A DNA stretch of 64,000 nt from Mycobacterium branderi (GCF_010728725.1 NZ_AP022606.1:1550001-1614000), one strand, 5' to 3'. Numbered from the stretch's first letter, positions 1 to 16,555 are shown. Notes: a model not told the origin generated them from the sequence alone. Made by a program: numbers and translations.

Positions 1-2
1 AT

Positions 3-104
3 CTGCTGGGCAAAAACGACCGTCCCACAGGGACTTTCACCTTCGCCGAGCTACTGGCTCATGAGTTGTCGGTGGAGCAGGCCAGCCGGCTCAGTGGTTC
101 GTAG
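3..104 (+). CDS. cwlM: CwlM C-terminal end (partial)
   Basis: The window opens inside a plus-strand reading frame whose last 33 residues run from LLGKNDRPTGTF to SRLSGS and stop at TAG. This ending and its position beside the next gene match M. tuberculosis Rv3915 (CwlM), an amidase-fold protein that, when phosphorylated by PknB, activates MurA for peptidoglycan precursor synthesis. The amidase and peptidoglycan-binding domains lie outside the window, so the name rests on this short tail and on synteny. The last 14 bases overlap the 3' end of the convergent gene. Confidence 0.75.
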   Translation: MLGKNDRPTGTFTFAELLAHELSVEQASRLSGS

Positions 105-822
105 CCGACGAGCCAGCCGCTACCGGCTGCTGCAGTTGCGCGCTTTCCAGTAGTCGCTCCAGGGCGGCTTCGACCTCGGCCTTCCACCCCAGCCCTTTGT
201 CGAGTTCCAGCCGCAGCCGCGGGAAGTATCGGTGCGGCGCGACTTCGACGAACCCCACGTCGCGCAGAAAGTCGGCGCTGATCACGCAGTGGTCCACCGA
301 ACAGTCGCCGACCGATTCCAGCACCGGCCGCAACTCGGGGTCGACCGCGCGCGGATCGGCCAACTCGGCAACCTCCGCGGTGCGCCCGAAGGCCTCCAAT
401 GCCCGCACTCCGCGGCGGACCAGCTCGTCGACCACCCGGGAAATGAGGCTGTACGGCAGGTCGTCGGCACCGCGCCCCGGCTCCACGCCCATCGACGTGA
501 GCAGGACCGCGTCGGCCGACACCGGGGCGGTCGGAAACCGGTGGGCCCGCGGCACCGCCCGCGGCGGCGCGTAGAGCACGTATCCCAGGCACGGCGGTTC
601 GCTGGGCTCGCAGTCCGCCGGGGCGGCCGTGGCCACCTGGCCGCACGATCCCCACTCCAGCATCACCATCGACAGCCAGGCTTCCTTTTCGAATTCCGGG
701 TCTGCGAGGTGGTCGCCCTTGCCGAGGATCGCGGGGTCCACTTCCCAGAAGACGCAGCGGCGCGCATGCTTGGGCAGCTGCTCGAAGGCCTCGAGCCGCA
801 GCGGTGTGATTCGAGCAGTCAC
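91..822 (-). CDS. GNAT-like conserved protein (Rv3916c type)
   Basis: This 243-residue protein sits exactly where M. tuberculosis has Rv3916c, between cwlM and parB. The centre (about residues 95-145), with hydrophobic strands followed by a helix carrying VDELVRRGVRALEAFG, looks like the acetyl-CoA-binding half of a GNAT N-acetyltransferase. No catalytic residue can be assigned by eye and the substrate is unknown. There is no signal peptide or membrane segment, so it is probably cytosolic. The ATG at 822 begins MTARITPLRLEAF, a typical GNAT beginning. It converges on cwlM with a short overlap and is separated from parB by about 236 bases. Confidence 0.7.
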   Translation of the reverse strand: MTARITPLRLEAFEQLPKHARRCVFWEVDPAILGKGDHLADPEFEKEAWLSMVMLEWGSCGQVATAAPADCEPSEPPCLGYVLYAPPRAVPRAHRFPTAPVSADAVLLTSMGVEPGRGADDLPYSLISRVVDELVRRGVRALEAFGRTAEVAELADPRAVDPELRPVLESVGDCSVDHCVISADFLRDVGFVEVAPHRYFPRLRLELDKGLGWKAEVEAALERLLESAQLQQPVAAGSSATNH

Positions 823-1058
823 TAGACTTCTGCGCCTCCGTGCGGTGCTGCCATCGACCCGGCCGCTGATATTTGCTGACAGCCCTTCCAGGATAGGAGC
901 ATCGGGCCCCGCCGGGCCAGTAACGCCGTGTGGCCGGCCTCGCAGCCGTTCCGATTACGAAAAGTGCTGGGGCGCAGTATCTTTGGCAGATTTCGACGTT
1001 GGCCGGCCCGTTGGGGCGACGCCAGTGTCACAGTGACGTAATTACCCGGTGTGGATAT

Positions 1059-2041
1059 TCAGGCCTTCGACGCGTTCATCAAGTCGACGATGCGCTGCAA
1101 ATCGTCCACCGAAGCGAACTCGACGACGATCTTGCCCTTGCGTTTGCCGAGGCTGACCGTCACGCGGGTGTCGAAGGCGCTGGAGAGCCGCTCAGCAACG
1201 TCTTGCAGCCCGGGCATGTGGATCGGCTTGCGCTTGGGAGGGGCGGGCTTGCTCACATCGCCGCGATTGGCCAGGGTCACGGCCTCTTCGGTGGCCCGCA
1301 CCGACAAGCCCTCCGCGACGATCCGGGCGGCGAGTTCTTCTTGAGCTTCCGGGCCCCCCTCCAACGACAGCAGGGCCCGGGCATGGCCCGCCGATAGCAC
1401 CCCGGCGGCGACCCGGCGCTGGACCGCGATCGGCAGCCGGAGCAATCGGATCATGTTGGTGATCAGTGGCCGGGACCGCCCGATGCGGGCGGCCAGTTCG
1501 TCGTGGGTGACCCCGAACTCGTCGAGCAGTTGTTGGTAGGCTGCCGCTTCTTCCAACGGGTTCAGCTGGACCCGATGGATGTTCTCCAGCAGGGCGTCGC
1601 GGAGTAGGTTGTCGTCGCCGGTTTCGCGCACGATGGCAGGGATCGCCGTCATTCCGGCCTGCTGGGCGGCGCGCCAGCGCCGCTCCCCCATCACCAACTG
1701 GTAGCGCTGACCGTCCTGGCTTGCGCTCAGCGCTCGGACCACGATCGGTTGCATGAGACCGAATTCGCGGATCGAGTGCACCAGTTCGGCCATGGACTCG
1801 TCGTCGAACACCTGGCGCGGCTGGCGCGGATTGGGCTCGATCAGCGCCGGGTCGATCTCGCGGTAGACCGCGCCCATCCCGGCCGCTCCCGTCGCCGCCG
1901 GCCCGCCCAGTACCACGTCGGCGGCGGCGTCGCCCATCCGCGGGCCCAGGCCCTGCGAGCCGGCTTCGCCGTCTGCCGGTCCGGTCGGGATCAGCGAGGC
2001 CAGCCCGCGCCCGAGGCCGCCCTTCCTGCGCACCGGCTGAG

Positions 2042-2045
<4 letters not shown>
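1059..2045 (-). CDS. parB: Chromosome-partitioning protein ParB
   Basis: ParB is a CTPase DNA clamp that loads at parS, spreads, and works with ParA to segregate newly replicated origins. The 328-residue protein has a basic N-terminus ([15 protein letters not shown]), the NPRQPR motif near residue 72, the nucleotide-binding GERRWRAA motif near residue 119, a central helix-turn-helix ([15 protein letters not shown]) that reads parS, and a C-terminal dimerisation domain. The frame stays open far upstream, but [10 protein letters not shown] at 2045 is the real start: its ATG overlaps the parA stop as ATGA, and the upstream part is only the shadow of parA. Two parS sites lie just upstream in parA and rsmG. 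Confidence 0.97.
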
Positions 2046-3744
<1,699 letters not shown>

Positions 3745-3774
3745 CTACAAACGTGTAACTCTGGCCGCAAGCGG

Positions 3775-4329
3775 TCAGTCGAGCAGCACGACCACCCTGC
3801 GCGCCGGTTCGACGCCCTCGCTCTCGCTGTGTACCCCTGGCACCACGGCGACGGCGTCGTGGACGATCTTGCGCTCGAACGGTGTCATCGGGGCGAGCTC
3901 TTCGCGCTCACCGGTCTCGAGGACACGGCGGGCGACTTTGTCGCCCAGCGCCGCCAGCTCTTCCCGGCGACGACGACGCCAGCTGGCGATGTCGAGCATC
4001 AGCCGGCTGCGCACGCCGGTCTTCTGGTGTACCGCCAGCCGGGTCAGCTCTTGCAGCGCGTCGAGCACTTCACCTTTGCGGCCCACCAACTTGTTCAAGT
4101 CGTCGCTGCCGTCGATGCTGACCACCGCGCGATTGCCTTCGACATCCAGGTCGATGTCACCGTCAAAGTCCAGCAGGTCGAGCAGCTCTTCCAGATAGTC
4201 GCCGGCGATCTCGCCCTCGGCGACCAACCGCTCCTCCAGATCGGCGTCCGCGCCGGGCTCGGCGTCCGTCGCCTGGTCCTCCACCGGTTCGTCGTTCGCG
4301 TCGCGTTCTGTTGTCTCGGCGTCCGTCAT
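3775..4329 (-). CDS. Jag/KhpB-like KH-R3H RNA-binding protein
   Basis: Orthologue of M. tuberculosis Rv3920c and relative of Jag/KhpB, an RNA-binding partner in division control in Gram-positives. The 184-residue protein has an acidic N-terminal third, a KH domain with KLVGRKGEVLDALQ, and an R3H domain (about residues 135-180) whose hallmark Arg-x3-His appears in FERKIVH. The ATG at 4329 begins MTDAETTERD; upstream codons in the same frame are highly basic yidC shadow. It lies between yidC and rsmG, the usual position in Actinobacteria. Its RNA targets cannot be read from sequence. Confidence 0.9.
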   Translation of the reverse strand: MTDAETTERDANDEPVEDQATDAEPGADADLEERLVAEGEIAGDYLEELLDLLDFDGDIDLDVEGNRAVVSIDGSDDLNKLVGRKGEVLDALQELTRLAVHQKTGVRSRLMLDIASWRRRRREELAALGDKVARRVLETGEREELAPMTPFERKIVHDAVAVVPGVHSESEGVEPARRVVVLLD

Positions 4330-4420
4330 GGCTGTCTTTCCTCTTCCCGTCGTCGGGCTGCGTTGTGACCCAGCTATTGCGGACCGGCTTCCGCTCACGC
4401 GGGCCGCGTCCGCACACCGG

Positions 4421-5491
4421 TCACCGTTTACGTTTTTTCGGCCTTGCCCCGGGGCGCGGCGTCCGGTCGGCCGGATTGGCCTTCGACGCCGCCGGCGCCG
4501 TGGCCTGACCATCCGGTTCGGCGTTTGGCGCGCCGGGCTGGCCCGCCGGCGTCGACGCCCCGTTTCCTCCCGACGCCTTCTGTGTGCGTTTCGGCTTGGC
4601 ACCGGGGGCCGGTGCATTGGCGGCGCGACGTTCCAGCGCTTCGCGTTTCTTGGCCTCTTCTTCTTTCTCGATCATGCCGAACACGTAGTGCTGCTGACCG
4701 AAGGTCCAGATGTTGTTGGAGAACCAGTACAAGATGATCGCCAACGGTAGGAACGGGCCGCCGACCACCACGCCGAGCGGAAATACATACAGCGCAAGCT
4801 TGTTCATCATCGCGGTCTGCGGGTTGGCGGCCGCCTCGGGGCTTTGCCGAGCAACCGAGGCCCGACTGTTGAAGTAGGTCGCGATGCCCGCCAGGATCAT
4901 CACCGGCACGCCGACGGCGATCACGGCTGGGCGGCTGAACTCTGTGAACGCGTCCAATCCCGTGCGCTGAGTCATGAACGCGCCGATGGGTGCGCCGAAC
5001 AGGTTCGCATCCAGGAAGTGCGCCACATCGGTCGGACTGAACACGTAGTTTCCCGTAGCACGGTTCTCGGCGACCGACATGTGCGGCTGCCCGAACCCAC
5101 CCGTTGTGCGGTTGAACGACCGCAACACGTGGTAGAGCCCCAGAAATACCGGGATCTGCGCCAGCATCGGCAGGCATCCCAAGATTGGGTTGAAGCCGTG
5201 CTCGCGCTGAAGCTTTTGCATCTCCAGCGCCATCCGCTGGCGATCCTTACCGTACTTCTTCTGCAGCGCCTTGATCTGCGGCTGCAACTCCTGCATCTGG
5301 CGAGTGGTGCGGATCTGACGAACGAATGGCTTGTAGAGGATGGCCCGCAGCGTGAACACCAGGAACATCACCGACAGCGCCCAGGTGAAGAAGCTCGAGG
5401 GTCCCAGCAGGAAGCCAAATGCCTTGTACCACAACCACATAATGGCCGACACCGGGTAGTAGAAGATGTCCAGGCTGAACACATCAAACAA
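4421..5491 (-). CDS. yidC: Membrane protein insertase YidC
   Basis: YidC inserts membrane proteins alone or with SecYEG. The 356-residue protein has an N-terminal membrane segment, the large 60KD-IMP domain with the cytosolic coiled region [20 protein letters not shown], several further membrane spans, and a long basic C-terminal tail ending RPKKRKR that can contact the ribosome. The start used is a TTG at 5491, nine bases after GGGGAGA. No in-frame ATG lies close upstream, so the start is less certain than the gene. The first codons overlap the end of yidD. It lies in the conserved rpmH-rnpA-yidD-yidC-jag-rsmG block. Confidence 0.95.
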   Translation of the reverse strand: MFDVFSLDIFYYPVSAIMWLWYKAFGFLLGPSSFFTWALSVMFLVFTLRAILYKPFVRQIRTTRQMQELQPQIKALQKKYGKDRQRMALEMQKLQREHGFNPILGCLPMLAQIPVFLGLYHVLRSFNRTTGGFGQPHMSVAENRATGNYVFSPTDVAHFLDANLFGAPIGAFMTQRTGLDAFTEFSRPAVIAVGVPVMILAGIATYFNSRASVARQSPEAAANPQTAMMNKLALYVFPLGVVVGGPFLPLAIILYWFSNNIWTFGQQHYVFGMIEKEEEAKKREALERRAANAPAPGAKPKRTQKASGGNGASTPAGQPGAPNAEPDGQATAPAASKANPADRTPRPGARPKKRKR

Positions 5492-5807
5492 CGGACTCGA
5501 TCTCCCCTCGCTCGGCTGGGGGGTCCCAGACCTCTGGCACGCCGGCCGGCGCCGCCCCGCGCTCCGGTATCGGATCCCATCCTCCCCGATGCCACGGACC
5601 GCACTTGGCCAGCCGGACCGCGGCCAGCCAGCTGCCGCGCACCAACCCGTACTCGGTCAGCGCATCCACCGCGTACTGACTACAGGTCGGCATGAACCGA
5701 CACGTTGCCGGCCGCAGCGGCGACACCATGTGGCGGTATAGCTGGATCACAAAAACGATGGCGCGCGCCGCGGCTGCCCCAGCGGTGCGCGCCCATCTCC
5801 CAGTCAT
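5484..5807 (-). CDS. yidD: Membrane protein insertion efficiency factor YidD
   Basis: YidD is a small membrane-associated protein that assists YidC-dependent insertion. The 107-residue product carries an amphipathic N-terminus, the hallmark [11 protein letters not shown] and the downstream block [17 protein letters not shown]. It overlaps both neighbours: its start overlaps the rnpA stop by four bases and its end overlaps the yidC start. The C-terminal 25 residues after DPIPE are a variable tail. Confidence 0.94.
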   Translation of the reverse strand: MTGRWARTAGAAAARAIVFVIQLYRHMVSPLRPATCRFMPTCSQYAVDALTEYGLVRGSWLAAVRLAKCGPWHRGGWDPIPERGAAPAGVPEVWDPPAERGEIESVV

Positions 5808-6154
5808 CCTCGTGGTCCCATCAGCTGGCGGATCCGCCGCAGTCCGGCACGCAACTGTCGCTCCAGGCGGGCCGAAGCCGCGCCGCGACTGCTCGGCAGT
5901 GCCCGGATCACCACGTGATCGGAATCCAGTTCCGGCAACACCGACCGCGCCACATGTCGCAGCCGGCGGGCCACTCGGTGCCGCTCTACGGCGGAGCCGA
6001 CTGACTTCGAAATGATCAACCCGACCTTCGGCGGCGACGCCTGCTCACCGCGGCGGGCATGGATGACGAGATCCGGCTGCGTCACCCGCAGCCCATGCTT
6101 GACCGTCGCATCGAAGTCGGTCGACCGCGTCATGCGGTTCTGCGCGGAAAGCAC
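5804..6154 (-). CDS. rnpA: Ribonuclease P protein component
   Basis: RnpA is the basic protein subunit of RNase P that helps the RNA subunit trim tRNA 5' ends. The 116-residue protein has the family signature [18 protein letters not shown] (the RNR motif region). The start is a GTG at 6154 giving [11 protein letters not shown]. It lies 21 bases after the rpmH stop and overlaps yidD, as in most bacteria. Confidence 0.95.
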   Translation of the reverse strand: MLSAQNRMTRSTDFDATVKHGLRVTQPDLVIHARRGEQASPPKVGLIISKSVGSAVERHRVARRLRHVARSVLPELDSDHVVIRALPSSRGAASARLERQLRAGLRRIRQLMGPRG

Positions 6155-6175
6155 CGCTATGCCACCAGGAATGGA

Positions 6176-6319
6176 TCAAGCAGTGAGTGAACGGCGCCCT
6201 TTACGACGCCGGTTGGACACGATCGCCCGTCCCGCCCGTGTGCGCATCCGCAGCCGAAAACCGTGGACGCGGGCTTGGCGCCGGTTGTTCGGCTGGAAGG
6301 TCCGCTTGCCCTTCGCCAC
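6176..6319 (-). CDS. rpmH: 50S ribosomal protein L34
   Basis: This 47-residue, Arg/Lys-rich protein ([12 protein letters not shown] near the start, RRRKGRRSL near the end) is L34, with the same length as the M. tuberculosis protein. The start is a GTG at 6319 preceded by GAGGAGAGA. Upstream residues in the same frame are not part of the known protein. It is the first gene of the minus-strand operon leading away from the dnaA promoter region. Confidence 0.97.
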   Translation of the reverse strand: MAKGKRTFQPNNRRQARVHGFRLRMRTRAGRAIVSNRRRKGRRSLTA

Positions 6320-6584
6320 GGCTCTCTCCTCGTTGCCTCTGGCATCGCACCCGGCCACGTATCGCGTACGGCCGGACACGATTGCCCGCACGAAGCCTCA
6401 GTTGGCTCTGTGTCTCGCTGGTAACCGGCGCGGGCCCCGAACGAAATCGCTCGGATCGCAGCCGTATCGCCGACTTTCGGGCGACTGTTCGAGGGTACTG
6501 ATGCGGCTTCGCCGGGTCAAACCAGTCGCCGGGCGCTGCCTTGTAACTGGGCGACCCTTAACTGGTTTCACACCTGCCACGCGC

Positions 6585-6605
6585 CGTCAAACAATCTGTT
6601 TGACG
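6585..6605. promoter_or_regulatory. 21-bp palindrome upstream of the dnaA promoter
   Basis: Perfect 9-bp arms CGTCAAACA and TGTTTGACG are separated by ATC. The centre lies about 35 bases upstream of the proposed dnaA -35 box. A dimeric regulator site is an inference; the protein is unknown. Confidence 0.5.
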
Positions 6606-6629
6606 CACGCCAGGAATGTTGCAGAACGG

Positions 6630-6658
6630 TTGGCACTCGCACGGAAAACTGTTAGCTT
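6630..6658 (+). promoter_or_regulatory. Candidate dnaA promoter
   Basis: TTGGCA at 6630-6635 and TAGCTT at 6653-6658 are spaced 17 bases apart and fit a housekeeping sigma promoter (TTGnnn and TAnnnT). It would give a leader of about 225 bases containing the three DnaA boxes. Confidence 0.5.
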
Positions 6659-6805
6659 CGGGCCATGCCGTTTCAGACCGGAACGGCGCCCGACAACGAA
6701 GCGAGGATGGCGGACCGGCTCTCTCCCCAGGCAACCTACGGTGGCTGTCTCGGGCGCCGATCTCGTGCGCCGTCGTCGATAGACTGCGTCGCGATGACGA
6801 CCGTC

Positions 6806-6837
6806 CTGTCCACACCTGTGGATAACCATGTGGACAG
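6806..6837. promoter_or_regulatory. Three DnaA boxes in the dnaA leader
   Basis: In 32 bases lie CTGTCCACA (6806-6814, plus), TTATCCACA as its complement TGTGGATAA (6817-6825, perfect) and CTGTCCACA as its complement TGTGGACAG (6829-6837). They end 54 bases before the start codon and fit autoregulation of dnaA by DnaA. Confidence 0.85.
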
Positions 6838-6891
6838 TTCGTCGTCGCTACTAGTGGCTGTACCGCGATTTCTAGCCAGGGGGATCCGTCG

Positions 6892-8394
6892 TTGACCGAT
6901 GATCCCAGTTCAAGCTTCGCGACAGTGTGGAACGCGGTCGTCTCCGAACTCAACGGCGAGACGAACGGCGACGGTAACCCGAACAACGGCGAACAATACG
7001 TCGCGCCACTGACTCCCCAGCAAAGAGCCTGGTTGAACCTGGTTCAGCCCCTGACGATCGCCGAGGGGTTTGCTCTGCTGTCGGTGCCCAGCAGCTTCGT
7101 CCAAAACGAGATCGAGCGTCATTTGCGCACCCACATCACCGACGCGCTGAGCCGTCGACTCGGCCACCAGATCGAACTCGGCGTCCGCATCGCGCCTCCG
7201 CCCGCCGACGGGGCCGACACCGACAACAGCCCGTCTCCCGACGAAACCCCGGCCGACGCCGACGAGGTCGACGAAGACCGCGAGGCGCTCGCGAGCGCCC
7301 ACGAAAGCTGGCCGACCTACTTCACGGAACGCCCCCACAGCAACGACGCGGCAACCGCCGGCGGCACCAGTCTCAACCGCCGGTACACGTTTGACACCTT
7401 CGTGATCGGCGCTTCGAATCGGTTCGCTCACGCCGCCGCGCTGGCGATTGCTGAGGCGCCGGCCCGGGCGTATAACCCGCTATTCATCTGGGGCGAGTCC
7501 GGGCTGGGCAAGACTCACCTTTTGCACGCAGCCGGAAACTACGCGCAACGCCTGTTTCCCGGAATGCGGGTCAAGTACGTCTCGACCGAAGAATTCACCA
7601 ACGACTTCATCAACTCTCTGCGCGACGACCGCAAGGTCGCGTTCAAACGCAGCTACCGCGACGTGGACGTACTGCTGGTCGACGACATCCAGTTCATCGA
7701 GGGCAAAGAGGGCATCCAGGAAGAGTTCTTCCACACCTTCAATACGCTGCACAACGCCAACAAGCAGATCGTGATCTCCTCCGACCGCCCGCCCAAGCAA
7801 CTGGCCACCCTCGAAGACCGGCTGCGAACCCGCTTCGAGTGGGGGCTCATTACCGACGTGCAGCCTCCCGAACTGGAAACGCGCATCGCGATCCTGCGTA
7901 AAAAAGCACAGATGGAACGCCTTGCCGTTCCCGACGAAGTTCTCGAGCTCATCGCGAGCAGCATCGAGCGCAACATCCGCGAACTCGAGGGTGCGCTGAT
8001 CCGGGTAACGGCCTTCGCCTCGCTGAACAAAACGCCGATCGACAAGGCCCTGGCCGAAATTGTGTTGCGCGACCTCATCGCCGACGCCAGCACCATGCAA
8101 ATCAGCGCGGCGACCATCATGGCGGCCACCGCCGAATACTTCGACACCACCGTCGAAGAACTCCGCGGGCCCGGTAAGACCCGCGCCCTGGCGCAATCCC
8201 GCCAGATCGCCATGTATCTCTGTCGTGAACTGACTGACCTGTCGCTACCGAAAATCGGGCAGGCATTCGGCCGTGACCACACCACCGTCATGTATGCCGA
8301 GCGCAAGGTCCGCGGCGAAATGGCCGAGCGTCGCGAAGTCTTCGATCACGTCAAGGAGCTGACGACCCGGATTCGGCAGCGCTCCAAGCGCTGA
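6892..8394 (+). CDS. dnaA: Chromosomal replication initiator DnaA
   Basis: DnaA binds DnaA boxes in oriC, melts the origin and loads the helicase. The 500-residue protein has domain I (about 1-110, [12 protein letters not shown]), an acidic linker, the AAA+ ATPase with Walker [10 protein letters not shown] at residues 201-209 and Walker B LLVDDIQF, and the domain IV DNA-binding signature [14 protein letters not shown] near residue 460. The start is a TTG at 6892 (TTG ACC GAT), the same start as in M. tuberculosis. DnaA boxes in the leader point to autoregulation. The AAA+ and domain IV parts are nearly unchanged from M. tuberculosis; the linker is the variable part. Confidence 0.98.
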   Translation: MTDDPSSSFATVWNAVVSELNGETNGDGNPNNGEQYVAPLTPQQRAWLNLVQPLTIAEGFALLSVPSSFVQNEIERHLRTHITDALSRRLGHQIELGVRIAPPPADGADTDNSPSPDETPADADEVDEDREALASAHESWPTYFTERPHSNDAATAGGTSLNRRYTFDTFVIGASNRFAHAAALAIAEAPARAYNPLFIWGESGLGKTHLLHAAGNYAQRLFPGMRVKYVSTEEFTNDFINSLRDDRKVAFKRSYRDVDVLLVDDIQFIEGKEGIQEEFFHTFNTLHNANKQIVISSDRPPKQLATLEDRLRTRFEWGLITDVQPPELETRIAILRKKAQMERLAVPDEVLELIASSIERNIRELEGALIRVTAFASLNKTPIDKALAEIVLRDLIADASTMQISAATIMAATAEYFDTTVEELRGPGKTRALAQSRQIAMYLCRELTDLSLPKIGQAFGRDHTTVMYAERKVRGEMAERREVFDHVKELTTRIRQRSKR

Positions 8395-8861
8395 TCTGCC
8401 CAAAAATTTTTGCCGTGGCCAGCTGTGCATACAGCTGTGAGCAACTGGCTCACACCTTCACCTCCACCCCACAGCCTCGTGCACACAAGCGCCCCATCCC
8501 CATACCGCGCACACAAACCCCACAGGCGCACAGAACTTCATCCACACCCCAATTCCGGTCCTTAGCTGCAGCGACGGTGCATTGTCCCCAGCATGCACAG
8601 CACTTATTACTGTTACGAGTATCTCTTCGTAGTTTCTTCTTCGAAAACACCGTTGGGGACACGCGGTTCCACATCCGCCGAACGCCTCGGCGGGCGCGGC
8701 TTGTCACTGCGATCGATTAGCTTTCAAGATGACGACGGAAGCTCTACGGTTGTTGTTCGACTGCCGTTACGGCCGTCGTGGCGGATTACAGGCACAGGCG
8801 TTCGTCAGCGGGGTTAGCCGCTGCAGATGAACCTTGCTGTTCGGGGTGATGAAGGGACGCT
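8395..8861. other. oriC (dnaA-dnaN spacer)
   Basis: Mycobacterial oriC lies between dnaA and dnaN, and this 467-base spacer has the expected features. It begins with a 12-bp palindrome CAAAAATTTTTG (8401-8412) and two adjacent inverted repeats (8420-8437 and 8436-8454). DnaA-box-like 9-mers include TCATCCACA (8538-8546), TTGTCCCCA (8582-8590), TCGTGCACA (8477-8485) and a reverse GTGTCCCCA (8654-8662); none is a perfect TTATCCACA. A pyrimidine- and AT-rich stretch at about 8600-8650 is the likely unwinding element. The rest, up to GAAGGGA before dnaN, is the dnaN promoter region. Confidence 0.85.
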
Positions 8862-10061
8862 ATGGACGTGGCGACGACCAAGGTCGGCTTGACTGACTTG
8901 AAATTCCGCTTGGTGCGTGAAGACTTCGCCGATGCCGTCGCGTGGGTGGCGAGGAATCTGCCCACCAGACCAACGGTGCCGGTCCTGGCCGGCGTGCTGC
9001 TGACAGGTTCCGACGACGGGCTGACCATTTCGGGATTCGATTACGAGGTGTCCGCCGAGGTGCGGCTTGCTGCCGAAATCGCTTCGCCTGGAACGGTTTT
9101 GGTATCTGGTCGGTTGCTGTCGGACATCACCCGCGCGCTGCCGGACAAACCGGTCGACGTCCACGTCGACGGCACCCGGGTGTCACTGACCTGCGGAAGT
9201 GCTCGCTTCTCGCTGCCGACGATGGCCGTCGAGGACTACCCCACACTGCCGGCACTTCCCGAGGAGACCGGTGCGTTGTCGGCCGACTTGTTCGCTGAGG
9301 CGATCAGCCAGGTTGCCGTCGCGGCCGGGCGCGACGACACCCTGCCGATGTTGACCGGCATTCGGGTGGAGATTTCCGGTGAGACGGTGGTGCTGGCCGC
9401 GACCGACCGTTTCCGGCTGGCGGTGCGCGAGCTCACCTGGTCGGCGGCGTCCCCAGACATCGAGGCCGCGGTGCTGGTGCCGGCAAAAACCTTGGCGGAG
9501 GCCGCCAAGACCGGCACCGACGGCTCGGAGGTGCGGTTGTCGTTGGGTGCGGGGTCCGCAGTGGGCAAGGACGGGTTGTTGGGTATCAGCGGCAACGGGA
9601 AGCGCAGCACGACACGTCTTCTCGACGCAGAATTTCCGAAGTTCCGTCAGCTGCTGCCGACCGAACACACCGCGGTGGCAACCATTGGTGTGGCCGAATT
9701 GACCGAGGCGATCAAGCGTGTGGCGCTGGTGGCCGACCGGGGCGCGCAGGTGCGGATGGAATTCTCCGACGACGTGTTGCGGCTTTCCGCGGGCGCCGAC
9801 GACGTCGGCCGCGCCGAAGAGGATCTGCCGGTCGAATTCGCGGGCGAACCGCTGACGATCGCGTTCAACCCCACCTACCTGACCGACGGTCTGGGATCGC
9901 TGCATTCGGAGAAGGTGTCGTTCGGGTTCACCACGCCCAGCCGGCCGGCGGTGCTGCGTCCGACATCCGAAGACGACGCGCAGCCCACCGAGAGCGGTCC
10001 CTACCCCGCCGTCGCGACCGACTACGTCTATTTGTTGATGCCGGTCCGGTTGCCCGGTTAG
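8862..10061 (+). CDS. dnaN: DNA polymerase III beta sliding clamp
   Basis: DnaN is the ring-shaped processivity clamp of DNA polymerase III. The 399-residue product (M. tuberculosis 402) shows the three clamp domains, with [10 protein letters not shown] in the first, [12 protein letters not shown] in the second, and the conserved C-terminus [12 protein letters not shown] in the third. The ATG at 8862 is preceded by AAGGGA. recF begins nine bases after the stop, with no gnd-like gene between, unlike the arrangement known in M. smegmatis. Confidence 0.98.
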   Translation: MDVATTKVGLTDLKFRLVREDFADAVAWVARNLPTRPTVPVLAGVLLTGSDDGLTISGFDYEVSAEVRLAAEIASPGTVLVSGRLLSDITRALPDKPVDVHVDGTRVSLTCGSARFSLPTMAVEDYPTLPALPEETGALSADLFAEAISQVAVAAGRDDTLPMLTGIRVEISGETVVLAATDRFRLAVRELTWSAASPDIEAAVLVPAKTLAEAAKTGTDGSEVRLSLGAGSAVGKDGLLGISGNGKRSTTRLLDAEFPKFRQLLPTEHTAVATIGVAELTEAIKRVALVADRGAQVRMEFSDDVLRLSAGADDVGRAEEDLPVEFAGEPLTIAFNPTYLTDGLGSLHSEKVSFGFTTPSRPAVLRPTSEDDAQPTESGPYPAVATDYVYLLMPVRLPG

Positions 10062-10069
10062 CGGTTGGC

Positions 10070-11215
10070 GTGTACGTCCGTCACCTTGGGCTACGAGATT
10101 TCCGGTCGTGGGCGCACGCCGATTTGGAGCTGGCGCCGGGGCGCACCGTGTTCATCGGACCGAACGGCTACGGCAAGACGAATCTGGTTGAGGCTCTGTG
10201 GTATTCATCGACGCTGAGCTCACACCGGGTGGCCACGGATGCGCCGTTGATCCGGGTCGGCGCACCGCGGGCGGTGGTTTCTACGATCGTGGTCAACGAG
10301 GGTCGGGAATGCGCCGTCGACCTGGAGATCACCAGTGGGCGGGCGAACAAGGCCCGGCTGAACCGCTCCCCGGTGCGCAGCGCCCGTGAAGTGGTCGGCG
10401 TGCTGCGTGCCGTGTTGTTCGCGCCCGAGGATCTGGCGTTGGTCCGCGGAGATCCCGCCGACCGGCGCCGCTACCTCGACGACCTGGCCACGCTTCGACG
10501 GCCACGAACCGCGGCGATTCGGGCCGACTACGACAAAGTGCTGCGTCAGCGCACGGCGTTGCTCAAGACGGCGGCCGGAGGTCGGTTCCGGGGCGACCGC
10601 GGTGTGCTGGACACGCTGGACGTCTGGGACGGCCACTTGGCAGCCCACGGCGCCGAGTTGATGATGGCGCGGATGGGGTTGGTCAACGAATTGGCCCCAG
10701 AGGTGGTCAAGGCGTACGCCGTGTTGGCGCCGGGGTCGCGGACCGCATCGATCGGTTATCGCGCCAGCATCGACGTGTCGAGCGAGGATGCGGACGTGGA
10801 GTTCCTGGAAGCTGCGCTGTTGGCCGAGATGGCACGCCGACGCGACGCCGAACTGGAGCGAGGCGTGTGTCTGGTCGGCCCCCACCGAGACGATCTGGAA
10901 TTACGCCTCGGCGATCAAGCCGCGAAAGGCTTTGCCAGCCATGGTGAATCGTGGTCAATGGCATTGGCGCTGCGCCTGGCGGCCTACGAATTGCTCCGCG
11001 CCGAGGGAGGTGATCCGGTGCTCTTGCTCGACGATGTGTTCGCCGAACTCGACGCGGCCCGCCGCCAAGCGCTCGCCACGGCTGCGGCGTCGGCCGAACA
11101 GGTCCTGGTGACCGCCGCGGTTGCTGACGACGTTCCCCGCGATTGGGACGCCACGCAGGTGATGATCGCGCTGCGCGAAGACGACAGCGGTCGGGTATCG
11201 GTGGTGCAGACATGA
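10070..11215 (+). CDS. recF: DNA replication/repair protein RecF
   Basis: RecF is an SMC-like ATPase that with RecO and RecR loads RecA at gapped DNA. The 381-residue protein has Walker [10 protein letters not shown] at residues 30-38, an ABC-like signature region, and Walker [13 protein letters not shown] near residue 320. The start is a GTG at 10070 ([14 protein letters not shown]). It is followed by dciA with an ATGA overlap, so the two are translationally coupled. Confidence 0.97.
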   Translation: MYVRHLGLRDFRSWAHADLELAPGRTVFIGPNGYGKTNLVEALWYSSTLSSHRVATDAPLIRVGAPRAVVSTIVVNEGRECAVDLEITSGRANKARLNRSPVRSAREVVGVLRAVLFAPEDLALVRGDPADRRRYLDDLATLRRPRTAAIRADYDKVLRQRTALLKTAAGGRFRGDRGVLDTLDVWDGHLAAHGAELMMARMGLVNELAPEVVKAYAVLAPGSRTASIGYRASIDVSSEDADVEFLEAALLAEMARRRDAELERGVCLVGPHRDDLELRLGDQAAKGFASHGESWSMALALRLAAYELLRAEGGDPVLLLDDVFAELDAARRQALATAAASAEQVLVTAAVADDVPRDWDATQVMIALREDDSGRVSVVQT

Positions 11216-11736
11216 GAGACGACGAGGCGATGGACTTGGTCCGGCGCACGCTGGAAGAGGCCCGCGGCGCGGCGCGAAGTCAGGGCAAGGACGTCGGGCG
11301 CGGACGCCGACTCCTACCGCCCGGCCGTCGTGTCGCGGGGACGTCCGGTCGACGTCGCTGGTCCGGGCCGGGTCCCGACCATCGCGACCCGCAACCGCTC
11401 GGCACCGCCGCACGCGAAGTGGCCAAGAAGCACGGTTGGTCGCTGCGCGTCGCGGAGGGTGCTGTCTTCGGCCAGTGGCCCTCGGTGGTCGGTCAGCAGA
11501 TTGCCGAACACGCCACCCCGACCGGCCTGCGCGACGGGGTGTTGAGCGTCGCCGCGGAATCCACGGCGTGGGCAACTCAGCTTCGGATCATGCAATCGCA
11601 GCTGATCGCAAAGATCGCCGCCGAGGTCGGCGACGGTGTCGTGACCTCGCTGAAGATCACCGGGCCCGCGGCGCCGTCGTGGCGCAAAGGACCCCTGCAT
11701 ATCGCCGGACGGGGACCTCGGGACACCTACGGTTGA
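11212..11736 (+). CDS. dciA: DciA-type DUF721 protein (Rv0004)
   Basis: The 174-residue protein is the Rv0004 orthologue; this DUF721 family includes DciA, the ancestral loader/operator of the replicative helicase DnaB. The DUF721 part covers about residues 60-150 ([19 protein letters not shown], then a segment ending in [16 protein letters not shown]). The N-terminal third is basic and disordered. The ATG at 11212 overlaps the recF stop; a longer frame starting inside recF is rejected. Its place between recF and gyrB is conserved in mycobacteria. Confidence 0.9.
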   Translation: MRDDEAMDLVRRTLEEARGAARSQGKDVGRGRRLLPPGRRVAGTSGRRRWSGPGPDHRDPQPLGTAAREVAKKHGWSLRVAEGAVFGQWPSVVGQQIAEHATPTGLRDGVLSVAAESTAWATQLRIMQSQLIAKIAAEVGDGVVTSLKITGPAAPSWRKGPLHIAGRGPRDTYG

Positions 11737-13986
<2,250 letters not shown>

Positions 13987-13994
13987 GGGACTAA

Positions 13995-16505
<2,511 letters not shown>

Positions 16506-16555
16506 GCTACCGCCGGCCGCCGCCGCGGCCGGGACGCACAGGTAAGGAGCCCGTG

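Larger units (their letters stand above)
6320..6891. other. rpmH-dnaA divergent intergenic region
   Basis: This 572-base spacer drives rpmH leftward and dnaA rightward. It holds a 21-bp palindrome, a dnaA promoter candidate and three DnaA boxes (listed separately). Short open frames here have no ribosome-binding context or recognisable product, and I treat them as noise. Confidence 0.8.
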
